A stretch of DNA of 13,884 bases, taken from Bacteroidales bacterium (lineage in GTDB: Bacteria; Bacteroidota; Bacteroidia; Bacteroidales; UBA932). Every line of letters starts with the position of its first letter. Within the stretch, counting starts at the first letter, position 1. This document shows, piece by piece, positions 1 through 7,312 of this stretch. The stretch is from contig JAFXPV010000112.1 in assembly GCA_017527625.1 (NCBI GenBank), forward strand, positions 1 through 13,884. The letters are read 5' to 3'. Position numbers and translations under genes: made by a program. A model generated the notes under the pieces. It was not told where the DNA came from. It made no database searches and was given only the letters and a program-made list of their open reading frames with translations.

Positions 1-749
1 AGGCCGTGGGTGATGACCACTTCGATGTCCTGGCCGCTGAGATGGATGGGTTCGTAGAGAGGTTGCTCGTCGAGGCTGTCGTTCAGCAGGTCGAGCAGTC
101 CGTTTTCGGACTTGAAGACTTCCTTGTTATAGATGAGCTGGAGGCCTACGTTCAAGTATGCGTAGTTCTTGAACATCGTCACGAGGATGTCGTTCTGGAA
201 AGCATAGCCCGGGAAAATCTCCTCATCGGGGATGAAGCTCACCATCGTGCCGTTCTTCTCGTTCGTGTCGGACTCTTCGCTGCTGAGCAGCTTGCCGCGT
301 GAGAACTGTGCCCGCACCGTGCGTCCGTTGCGGAAAGCCTGCACGGTGAAACTGCTGGAGAGCGCGTTGACGGCTTTAAGGCCGACGCCGTTCAGGCCGA
401 CCGACTTCTTGAAGACGGCATTGTCGAACTTGGCGCCCGTGTTGAGCTTGCTCACGGCGTCCACCACTGACTCCAGCGGAATGCCGCGGCCATAGTCCCT
501 GACGGTGACGCAATTGTCGGCGAGGGTGATCTCGATGCGTTTGCCGAAGCCCATAGCGAACTCGTCGATGGAGTTGTCGACGACCTCCTTGGTGAGGACG
601 TAGATACCGTCGATAGGATTGTTGCCGTCTCCCCTTCTTCCAATGTACATAGAGAGCCTGCGGCGGATGTGCTCCAGGCCATCAAGGGTTACGACTTTGT
701 CCTTGGTATAATTGTCTTCGAGCTGCTGCTTCAGTAAATCTTCTGCCAT
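1..749 (-). CDS. parE: DNA topoisomerase IV subunit B (ParE), N-terminal part, cut by the window edge
   Basis: This is the ATPase subunit of topoisomerase IV, which with ParC decatenates and relaxes daughter chromosomes. About 249 codons are visible; the 3' end lies outside the window. The GHKL ATPase fold is clear: the EVVDNSIDE helix with catalytic Glu55 and Mg-binding Asn59, the DYGRGIP nucleotide motif at 85-91, and the ATP-lid stretch KSVGLNGVGLKAVNALS at about 115-131. The GDGNNPIDGIYVLTKEV wording fits Bacteroidetes ParE better than GyrB, which normally reads HHLVYEVVDNS here. The start is the ATG at 749, preceded by a TAAATTTG promoter element 18 nt upstream. Oddity: the normally near-invariant RPGMYIG motif reads RLSMYIG (Leu32, Ser33). 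ParE is confident; GyrB is a less likely alternative. Confidence 0.9.
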   Translation of the reverse strand, partial: MAEDLLKQQLEDNYTKDKVVTLDGLEHIRRRLSMYIGRRGDGNNPIDGIYVLTKEVVDNSIDEFAMGFGKRIEITLADNCVTVRDYGRGIPLESVVDAVSKLNTGAKFDNAVFKKSVGLNGVGLKAVNALSSSFTVQAFRNGRTVRAQFSRGKLLSSEESDTNEKNGTMVSFIPDEEIFPGYAFQNDILVTMFKNYAYLNVGLQLIYNKEVFKSENGLLDLLNDSLDEQPLYEPIHLSGQDIEVVITHG

Positions 750-766
750 ATAGGGATTTTCGCGAC

Positions 767-776
767 GCAAATTTAA
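767..776 (-). promoter_or_regulatory. Promoter -7 element for parE
   Basis: On the minus strand this reads TTAAATTTGC, containing a perfect Bacteroidetes TAnnTTTG (-7) element. It ends 18 nt before the parE ATG, implying a leader of only about 10-15 nt. I see no convincing -33 TTTG at the usual spacing. The same 10-mer precedes rlmH and the DUF4783 gene. The remainder of the 88 bp gap 750-837 holds no hairpin terminator that I can see. Confidence 0.6.
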
Positions 777-837
777 CCAAATAAATCGATGTCACGAATC
801 CCTCCGTGGCCCAGTTATTAACAAACTCGCCGGGTTA

Positions 838-3800
838 TCAACCTAACAGGCTGGGCAGGACGATGACGAAGGCGGCGCCGCCCATTTCGGAGGTACGGTA
901 GAAGATGCGGCCGGAGCTCTGCTCCACGATGCTGCGGGTGATGGCCAGTCCCAGACCGGTGCCGGATGACTTGGTCGTGAAGTTCGGCTTGAAGAGCTTG
1001 CTACGGTTTTCAGGGCTTACTCCAGGACCGTTATCTTCGATGGAAACCGAGAATTCGCCCTTCTCTGCCTCGTCGACGCTTATGACCACCTTGCCGTCCT
1101 CCTGCTGCTCCACAGCCTGCACGGCGTTGGAGATCAGGTTTACGAACGCGCGTATCATCTGCTTCTTGCGCACCTTCACCAGAGGCTGCTCCACGTTGCA
1201 GCGGTAGCTTACAGAAACGTCGTCCCTGCCCCCGAAGAGAACCACCTGCTCCGACAGCATCGCATCGAGGTTTTCGACGGTCTCTTCTTCGCTGTAGAAC
1301 TTCGAGAACTGCGAGAATTCGGAAGCTGTCTCGCTGAGGATGTCTATCTGCTCCAGCAGGGAGCGGCTCAGATCCTCGAAGCGGTCTTCCCAGCCCGGAA
1401 CGTTCTGCTTCTTGAGGCGCATCATATGCTGGATGCTCAGCCTCATCGGCGTCAGAGGATTCTTGATCTCGTGTGCGATCTGGCGGGCCATCTCCTTCCA
1501 GGCCTGTTCCCTCTCGGTCTCGGCCAGCCGGCGTGTACTCTCCTCAAGGTCATCCACCATCTTGTTGTAAGCCTGCACCAGCACTCCCAGCTCATCCTTG
1601 GTGTTGCGGTAGTTGATATGCTGCTTCTGTAGGCCGTCCACAGTCAGCGACGCCATCTTGCTCCTGATCTCGGTCAGAGGCCTTGAGATGGAGTTGGCGA
1701 ACACGAGACCTATGATGAGGCCTGCCAGCAGGATGAGCAGATAGATGTTCACGATAGTTGCCACCGACTGCAGCGCATCGGCCTGCAGCTCGGACCTCGT
1801 AGATATGTACGGGATGTTCGCCACGGCCACCAGGGAGCCGTCGACATTGAATAGCGGAGCGTAGATGGACAGGTAGCGGTTGCCCGCGATGACCTCCTCG
1901 GCGATATATCTGGACGCGTCTTTCTTGACAATATTGTAGTAAGCGTCGTGGTTCATACGGGAGCCCATAATGAACTGCTCGAACAGCTCGGGCTTGGTGG
2001 AGCGGATCAGCGAGCCGTGGGTGTCGTAGAGGTTGACGTCGCTCTGCGTGTTGACCGCCACCCTCTGCATAGCCTCGTACAGCTGAGGGATGTTCATATC
2101 GCTGTAGCGCAGGGTGTACTGGCAGAACTCCGACAGGGTGGCCTGCACGATGGTCATCTTGCTTTCCATCTGCTCCTCGTTGTTCGCCCTCGTCCTGCTC
2201 AGGGTGTAGAAGATGGTGCCGACGCCCACGCAGATCAGGGCCGACGCCAGCGAGATCACGATCAGGAAGGTTATCTTGCGTTTGAAGGAGTGGGCCGGCA
2301 GGTTCAGCAGCGAGCGGCGCCGCATTCCGTGCGTTCCCACCATATTCACGAAGAAGAACAGCAACAGCAGGTATGACAGCGACACGAAGTACGAATACTC
2401 GGGCACTACCGCCCTCGAAATCACGATGACGTCTTCGTCGGTAAGCTTGTTGACGAAATGCAGGTAACCGTCCGAATGGACGACGTGGTAGCCTGTCTCA
2501 ACGTCCGAGTATGTATTGCGGGCGGGATAGTTGAAGTCGCCCGACGACGAAACAAGCCTGCCTGCGGAATACTTGGCGTAGGAATACTGCTCGGGAATCG
2601 ACGAGCTGACATTGTCGGTGGTCATCATACCCTCGGGGTAGATGAAGGTGCCGCTCTGGGATTTGCGTACTATCTCGATGTACAGCCTGGCAGTCTGGTA
2701 GGTTTGGTAGTTCATATAGGTGAACAGGCCGATGTAGACCGTCTTGCCGTAGTAGTTGTTCATATAGAAGAAGCGGGAAGTCGGAGCCAGCTGCACGCCG
2801 TAGCGGGCGATCTCGTCGCTGTAGAAGTCGTAGCAGTCCACCACCTGCGTATACTTGTCGATGAGCAGCTTGCTGTTGCTCTCGCAGGTCGTCACCGCGA
2901 TGTCGTATTTCTGGCTGAAATTGCTGTAGAGATAGCGCTCAAGTATCCTGTTGCGGATGATGTCCGTGCCACCTTCCGGCCAGTAACTGAGCATTCCGAT
3001 CAGCTGGTCGGAAGCTATGGGATTTTCAATCTCGCGCAGCTGGATTTCTAGGGACAGGTCGCGTTCCACGGCCATACGGTTCGTCCGCACGAGGTTGGTC
3101 CTCATCTCCTTCTCCTTGCCGTATACCGTCACCGCGGTGGCAGTGAACAATGCGACGACGAGGGAATAGACCAGAACGCCCTTGAGGGAAGTGACCTTCA
3201 TCCTGTCCTGCCAGCCCCAGGCCATTACGGCAATCTGAAGGACCAGCAGCAGGGCCAGGAAGAGCAGTGCGTAGAACAGATAGCTCACGATGGAATAGAC
3301 CGACAGTTCGGTGAGCCTGTACATTGAAAGCACGATGCTCGAGTTCAGTATCAGCGAGCGCAGAGTGAGGTATATATATGCAGCCAACGCCACGGCTGCA
3401 GCCGTAAGCGCAACGGCGATCGCCTTCCGCACCGTCTTTCCTGAAGAAAGTATCCTCCTGTAGATGATCTTCCTTATCATAAAGCCGGAGAATATGGCCA
3501 GTATTATGTAGAGATGGAAGGCAAGCATACTGGCGAACGAGCTGAACCAGCCGGTGTCGGCGTAAAGCAGCGGCGAGAAGATGGACGCATCGGTGTTGAC
3601 GTTGCGGAACAGCACCATCGAATACACGAGTTCGAGCGTCATTACGGCTATCGTGGCCAGGAAAGACAGCCTGCTGCGCTTGCGGTAATGGAAGATGAAC
3701 ACCGCGACAAGAATGAGAGCGAAGGCCACGAAGCGCAGGGAATAGTCGCGGTACATAACCGTCGAGTCAGCAGCCGGTATGATGGAGAAAAGCGGAGCGC

Positions 3801-4398
3801 CGTCCTCCCCGTGCACGAACACCCCGTTGTTCTCGTCAAGGGTTGAAGACGTGAAGCCCTTGCTCATATGGAGCGAAGGGTTCATCTTGCTTATGATCTG
3901 CATATTGTCGGAGGGGTACTCGTCCTTTATGCGGATGCCGGTGATGATCTTGGTCGTGCCGCTGGTGTATGAACGCACGACATACCACGAAAGACCAAGG
4001 TTTATATAACTGTCCTTTTCGGTGACATAAGCCAGCGGAGTGTTGAAGAGGTTGTCGTTGCTCATAAAGTGCAGACGGTACCACAGCGGCGCCACGTCTA
4101 CCTCATCGTTGCTTATCGAGAATTCGTTGACCCAGGACTGCAGGGTGTCGGCATTGTAGCGGTAGAGCACCATATCGTCGGGGAAGCCCGGAAGCAGGAT
4201 CCATTCATCTATCGGCATTTCCTGCACCTGGCGGACATACCTGTCCATCTGTTTCTGCTTCTTGAGCAGATGCCTCTCCACTCTGGCCACCTGTCTTGCA
4301 TCGATCCCCTGAGCCGCCGGAGGGATGAACGACAGCAGGAACGTCAGCAGCGCCGCTGCTGCAAGAGCGATGGTTATGTATCTGGTGTTTACCTTCAT
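838..4398 (-). CDS. Large multi-sensor membrane histidine kinase, NtrY-like
   Basis: This is an inner-membrane sensor kinase of 1186 aa, far longer than typical NtrY (about 750). Membrane segments are visible near residues 7-25, 221-238, 245-264, 286-308, 324-346, 366-392, 404-425, 671-689, 709-731 and 880-900. They predict three extracytoplasmic regions: about 26-220, 426-670 and 732-878. A HAMP linker (about 895-955) leads into a HisKA domain with phospho-acceptor His976 in the motif AHEIKNPLTPMRLS, the NtrY-type H-box. The ATPase domain has the N-box (NLISNAVQA, Asn1087/Asn1091), G1 box (EDNGPGV, 1121-1127), F-box (FKPNFTTK) and G2 box (GTGLGL, 1146-1151). Its ATG overlaps the rlmH stop codon by 4 nt (ATGA), so the two are probably co-transcribed and coupled. 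No receiver domain is attached; the NtrC-type regulator at 7313-8473 is the only partner in view. The ligand is unknown. Confidence 0.88.
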   Translation of the reverse strand: MKVNTRYITIALAAAALLTFLLSFIPPAAQGIDARQVARVERHLLKKQKQMDRYVRQVQEMPIDEWILLPGFPDDMVLYRYNADTLQSWVNEFSISNDEVDVAPLWYRLHFMSNDNLFNTPLAYVTEKDSYINLGLSWYVVRSYTSGTTKIITGIRIKDEYPSDNMQIISKMNPSLHMSKGFTSSTLDENNGVFVHGEDGAPLFSIIPAADSTVMYRDYSLRFVAFALILVAVFIFHYRKRSRLSFLATIAVMTLELVYSMVLFRNVNTDASIFSPLLYADTGWFSSFASMLAFHLYIILAIFSGFMIRKIIYRRILSSGKTVRKAIAVALTAAAVALAAYIYLTLRSLILNSSIVLSMYRLTELSVYSIVSYLFYALLFLALLLVLQIAVMAWGWQDRMKVTSLKGVLVYSLVVALFTATAVTVYGKEKEMRTNLVRTNRMAVERDLSLEIQLREIENPIASDQLIGMLSYWPEGGTDIIRNRILERYLYSNFSQKYDIAVTTCESNSKLLIDKYTQVVDCYDFYSDEIARYGVQLAPTSRFFYMNNYYGKTVYIGLFTYMNYQTYQTARLYIEIVRKSQSGTFIYPEGMMTTDNVSSSIPEQYSYAKYSAGRLVSSSGDFNYPARNTYSDVETGYHVVHSDGYLHFVNKLTDEDVIVISRAVVPEYSYFVSLSYLLLLFFFVNMVGTHGMRRRSLLNLPAHSFKRKITFLIVISLASALICVGVGTIFYTLSRTRANNEEQMESKMTIVQATLSEFCQYTLRYSDMNIPQLYEAMQRVAVNTQSDVNLYDTHGSLIRSTKPELFEQFIMGSRMNHDAYYNIVKKDASRYIAEEVIAGNRYLSIYAPLFNVDGSLVAVANIPYISTRSELQADALQSVATIVNIYLLILLAGLIIGLVFANSISRPLTEIRSKMASLTVDGLQKQHINYRNTKDELGVLVQAYNKMVDDLEESTRRLAETEREQAWKEMARQIAHEIKNPLTPMRLSIQHMMRLKKQNVPGWEDRFEDLSRSLLEQIDILSETASEFSQFSKFYSEEETVENLDAMLSEQVVLFGGRDDVSVSYRCNVEQPLVKVRKKQMIRAFVNLISNAVQAVEQQEDGKVVISVDEAEKGEFSVSIEDNGPGVSPENRSKLFKPNFTTKSSGTGLGLAITRSIVEQSSGRIFYRTSEMGGAAFVIVLPSLLG

Positions 4399-4868
4399 TC
4401 GTGGTGGTACGGTTCCCTTTCAATTATAGTGAATGCCCTGTACAGTTGCTCGAGGAATATCAGTCGGACCATCTGGTGCGAGAAGGTCATCCTGGAGAGG
4501 CACATACTGCTGTCGGCCCTGTCATAAACTTTTTTGCCGAAGCCCATACTGCCGCCGATGACGAAAACTATATTCCTGGAACTGTGGGCGAACTTTTGCT
4601 CCAAATGTTGTGCCCAACTGCTCGATGTGAACTCTTTTCCTCTCTCGTCCAGCAGTATGCACTCGTCCGAGTCAGACAGGTTCTTGAGGATCAGCTCAGC
4701 TTCCTTCTCCTTCAGCTGCTCCTTGCTTAGGCTTCCTGCGCCCTTCAGGGCAGGAATTGTCACCATCTCGAAACGGCAGTAATGCTGAAGTCTGGCACGA
4801 TAGATGTCTATGCCTTCGCAAAGATATTTTTCATCGGTCTTGCCGACAACTATCACTTTTATAGTCAT
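4395..4868 (-). CDS. rlmH: 23S rRNA (pseudouridine-1915 N3) methyltransferase RlmH
   Basis: This SPOUT-family methyltransferase uses S-adenosylmethionine to methylate N3 of pseudouridine 1915 in helix 69 of 23S rRNA, acting on assembled ribosomes. At 157 aa it has the usual family length. Visible family marks are LDERGKEF at 73-80, the glycine-rich SAM-binding loop VIGGSMGFG at 103-111, and the C-terminal knot helix with SHQMVRLIFLEQLYRAF ending in the typical EPYHHE tail. The loop reads GGSMGFG where many homologues have GGPYGF, a mild variation. It is the first gene of a minus-strand pair with the kinase and diverges from the DUF4783 gene. Confidence 0.95.
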   Translation of the reverse strand: MTIKVIVVGKTDEKYLCEGIDIYRARLQHYCRFEMVTIPALKGAGSLSKEQLKEKEAELILKNLSDSDECILLDERGKEFTSSSWAQHLEQKFAHSSRNIVFVIGGSMGFGKKVYDRADSSMCLSRMTFSHQMVRLIFLEQLYRAFTIIEREPYHHE

Positions 4869-4893
4869 TTCGGGATGTTTTCTATTCGTTTAT

Positions 4894-4903
4894 GCAAATT
4901 TAA
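4894..4903 (-). promoter_or_regulatory. Promoter -7 element for rlmH and kinase
   Basis: The minus strand reads TTAAATTTGC, with a perfect TAnnTTTG core at 4895-4902. It ends 25 nt before the rlmH ATG. A clear -33 TTTG is not visible. The element lies 20 bp from the oppositely oriented copy at 4924-4933, so the 86 bp gap 4869-4954 is a back-to-back promoter region. Confidence 0.6.
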
Positions 4904-4923
4904 GATATCTGGCTTGATTTTTG

Positions 4924-4933
4924 TTAAATTTGC
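4924..4933 (+). promoter_or_regulatory. Promoter -7 element for the DUF4783/lipoprotein pair
   Basis: The plus strand reads TTAAATTTGC, with TAAATTTG at 4925-4932, a perfect Bacteroidetes -7 match. It lies 21 nt before the ATG at 4955, giving a leader of about 15 nt. The best -33 candidate is TTTA at 4899-4902, which is weak and inside the opposing promoter. Confidence 0.6.
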
Positions 4934-4954
4934 TGCGTTGAATTAATCACAGCT

Positions 4955-5422
4955 ATGAGAAAATCATTGTTTCTTGTAACACTTGCTTTCGCGATCGTGC
5001 CGGTTCTGACATCGGCTCAGACCGTTACATCTGTCCAGATGCAACTCCAGCCCACTCAGACGGCCAGTCAGAGCCAGCAGAGCCAGTCCCAGAGTTCCAC
5101 TGACGTTTTCACATCCATCGGCAAATACATCGAGGCCGGCGATTCGGAGAAACTCTCAGCCTGGTTCGCAGACAATCTTGAGCTCGACATCACCGGTTCA
5201 GTCAACAGCTGCACCCGCAGCCAGGCCAAGCTCATAATGAAGAATTTCTTCAACAACAACACTCCCAAGAAATTCAGCATCATCCACAAGAGCGGCCGTC
5301 CGCCGATGTCTTACGCAGTGGGCAGCCTCAGCGCCGGAGCCGAGAAGTTCAGAGTGATCATCTACGTACGCACTGACGACGGCAAGAATTCCATCCAGCA
5401 GCTCAGGATAGAAAAAGACTAG
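4955..5422 (+). CDS. Secreted DUF4783-family protein
   Basis: This is a small exported protein of 155 aa whose function is not known. Residues 1-21 form a signal peptide (basic start, hydrophobic core, TSA before Gln22), so it probably sits in the periplasm or on the outer membrane. A Gln/Ser/Thr-rich segment at about 28-49 (many SQ pairs) precedes a folded domain from about 50 to 155. That domain matches what I know of DUF4783, an NTF2-like fold of Bacteroidetes: it opens with TDVFTSIGKYIEAGD, continues with KLSAWFADNLELDI and QAKLIMKNFF, then FSIIHKSGRPPMSYAVGSL, and ends in IQQLRIEKD. It is followed after 3 nt by a lipoprotein gene, so the two form an operon. Family assignment is from memory of its wording. 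Confidence 0.85.
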   Translation: MRKSLFLVTLAFAIVPVLTSAQTVTSVQMQLQPTQTASQSQQSQSQSSTDVFTSIGKYIEAGDSEKLSAWFADNLELDITGSVNSCTRSQAKLIMKNFFNNNTPKKFSIIHKSGRPPMSYAVGSLSAGAEKFRVIIYVRTDDGKNSIQQLRIEKD

Positions 5423-5425
5423 GAT

Positions 5426-5980
5426 ATGCGTCGATTCCTTATAATGCTAGTGACGGCCGCTGCGGTCGTCACTTCTTGCAATAACAGCACCCCGGACCCC
5501 GTGGCAGCCGCCATCGAGGCCGCCGCAATGAAAGGCGAAGAGGGTGACTACAGCTTCCGCATCAGCAACCTTGCCAAAGTCGACTCAACCACCTTCCGCA
5601 CTGAGCTGGAACACCGCAAGGACGTCTTCCGCGTCAAGCAGCAGGCCGAGGAGAAGCTATACCTGAAATACACCAACGAACATAAGCCCAAGACTGCCGA
5701 AAGCCACCGTCTGGCGATGGAGAAGGCAGTAGCCAATCTGGCGTTTGTGGAGGGACTGGAGCAGCAGATGGCTGCCCGGCTGGACGACATAGCTTACTAT
5801 GACTATGTCTTCTCGGGCTATTCTCAGACGGCTGAGGGGCGTATGACATACGACAATGTCTATGTGACCGTCACTCCCGCCTGCGAAGTGCTGACGATGA
5901 CGGCCAACGCCAAAGACCTGCACAAAGGCACCGGCCGGGTCATCCCCGGCTATCTCGAAGGAATCTCTTCAGAAGAATAG
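5426..5980 (+). CDS. Small lipoprotein of unknown function
   Basis: I do not recognise a family. The 184 aa protein begins with a lipoprotein signal: a basic start, a hydrophobic stretch and a lipobox ending in Cys18 (VVTSC), so the mature protein would be lipid-anchored in the envelope. Residues 19-30 are a short Asn/Pro/Ala-rich linker. Residues about 35-125 are strongly charged and probably helical, rich in Glu, Lys and Ala; the rest (YYDYVFSGYSQTAEG, YDNVYVTVTPACEVL) looks like beta strands. Only 3 nt separate it from the DUF4783 stop, so it is co-transcribed and possibly acts with that protein. Its stop lies 6 nt from the convergent der stop, with no obvious terminator between them. Confidence 0.75.
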   Translation: MRRFLIMLVTAAAVVTSCNNSTPDPVAAAIEAAAMKGEEGDYSFRISNLAKVDSTTFRTELEHRKDVFRVKQQAEEKLYLKYTNEHKPKTAESHRLAMEKAVANLAFVEGLEQQMAARLDDIAYYDYVFSGYSQTAEGRMTYDNVYVTVTPACEVLTMTANAKDLHKGTGRVIPGYLEGISSEE

Positions 5981-5986
5981 ACCCGT

Positions 5987-7303
5987 TTATTTCTGGCGGA
6001 TATAGATCTGCAGAGGGCAGCCCGTGAAGTCGAAGTGCTCGCGGAGCTTGTTCTCCAGGAAGCGTTTGTAAGGATCGCGGATGTACTGCGGCAGATTGCA
6101 GAAGAACGCGAACGAAGGCGCTGCCGTCGGAAGCTGGGTGATGTACTTGATCTTGATGTACTTTCCTTTCCAGGCAGGCGGCGGGTAGTTGTCAATCTCC
6201 TGCAGCATTATCTCGTTCAGCTCCGAAGTAGGAATGCGCTTGGAGTAGTTGTCGTAGACCTTCGCCACTGCGTCGAGCACGTCCATTATGCGCTGCTTGT
6301 TGACCACTGACGTAAATATCACCGGTATGTCGTCGTTTGGAGCGATCTTGCGCAACACCGCCTCGCGGTATCTGGCCAGGGTGTTGCTGTCCTTGGTGAC
6401 AAGGTCCCACTTGTTTATGACGATCACGCAGCCCTTGCGGTTGCGCTGGATGATGTTGAAGATGGACATATCCTGACTCTCGAGGCCCGACTGGGCGTCC
6501 ACCATCAGTATGCAGACGTCGGAATTCTCGATGGCGCGGATGCTGCGCAGCACCGAATAGAACTCCAGGTCTTCAGTCACCTTCGATTTCTTGCGGACTC
6601 CTGCGGTGTCGACGAGGGTGAACTCGTGGCCGTATTTGTTGTAATATGTGCTGATGGAGTCCCTCGTGGTGCCGGCGACCGGAGTTACTATGTTGCGGTC
6701 CTCACCCAGCAGGGCGTTGGTCAGCGAAGACTTGCCGACATTCGGCTTGCCGACTATGGCGATGCGCGGGATGGCGTTCTCTTCTTCCACCTCTTCCTTG
6801 ATCGTAGAATCTCCCGGGAGCTTGGCGACGATCTCGTCGAGAAGGTCACCGGTGCCGCTGCCGGTAGCTGCGGAGATGCTCCAGGGCTCTCCGAGGCCGA
6901 GGGCGTTGAATTCGTAAGTGCCGAATATCTTGTCGCCGGAATCGACCTTGTTCACGGCAAGCACCACGGGCTTGCGGCTGCGGCGCAGCACGTCGGCTAT
7001 CTCGGCGTCGAAGTCAGTGATGCCGGTAGCAACTTCCACGAGGAAAAGCACGAGGTCGCACTCCTCTATGGCGATGAGCACCTGCTTGCGGATCTCGCTC
7101 TCGAAGACATCGTCGCTGTTGGTGGTGAAACCGCCGGTGTCGACTACCGAAAATTCGTGGCCGCACCATTCGCAGCGGCCGTAATGACGGTCGCGGGTCA
7201 CGCCCGACGTGTCGTCCACTATGGCCTGGCGCATACCGACAAGGCGGTTGAAAAGCGTCGACTTGCCCACGTTGGGACGTCCTACTATTGCTACAAGATT
7301 CAT
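5987..7303 (-). CDS. der: Ribosome-assembly double GTPase Der (EngA)
   Basis: Der is an essential GTPase with two tandem G domains that assists maturation of the 50S subunit. At 438 aa it is close to the Bacillus subtilis length. G domain 1 shows GRPNVGKS at 8-15, DTGG at 55-58 and NKVD at 118-121. G domain 2 shows GKPNVGKS at 185-192, DTAG at 232-235 and NKWD at 297-300. An acidic linker (EEVEEEN, about 170-176) joins them, and a KH-like RNA-binding domain follows from about 355 to the end. The ATG lies 9 bp downstream of the response-regulator stop, so the two genes are probably one transcript. No independent promoter is evident. Confidence 0.97.
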   Translation of the reverse strand: MNLVAIVGRPNVGKSTLFNRLVGMRQAIVDDTSGVTRDRHYGRCEWCGHEFSVVDTGGFTTNSDDVFESEIRKQVLIAIEECDLVLFLVEVATGITDFDAEIADVLRRSRKPVVLAVNKVDSGDKIFGTYEFNALGLGEPWSISAATGSGTGDLLDEIVAKLPGDSTIKEEVEEENAIPRIAIVGKPNVGKSSLTNALLGEDRNIVTPVAGTTRDSISTYYNKYGHEFTLVDTAGVRKKSKVTEDLEFYSVLRSIRAIENSDVCILMVDAQSGLESQDMSIFNIIQRNRKGCVIVINKWDLVTKDSNTLARYREAVLRKIAPNDDIPVIFTSVVNKQRIMDVLDAVAKVYDNYSKRIPTSELNEIMLQEIDNYPPPAWKGKYIKIKYITQLPTAAPSFAFFCNLPQYIRDPYKRFLENKLREHFDFTGCPLQIYIRQK

Positions 7304-7312
7304 TGTCTGTCT

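Noticed and set aside
2458..3051. 197-codon open frame on the plus strand opposite the kinase
   Set aside because: It lies wholly antisense to a well-supported kinase gene, has no recognisable domain, and its composition is that of a mirrored high-GC coding frame.
5981..5986. Terminator between the convergent lipoprotein and der genes
   Set aside because: Only six bases separate the stops and no GC hairpin with a T-tract is visible around them.
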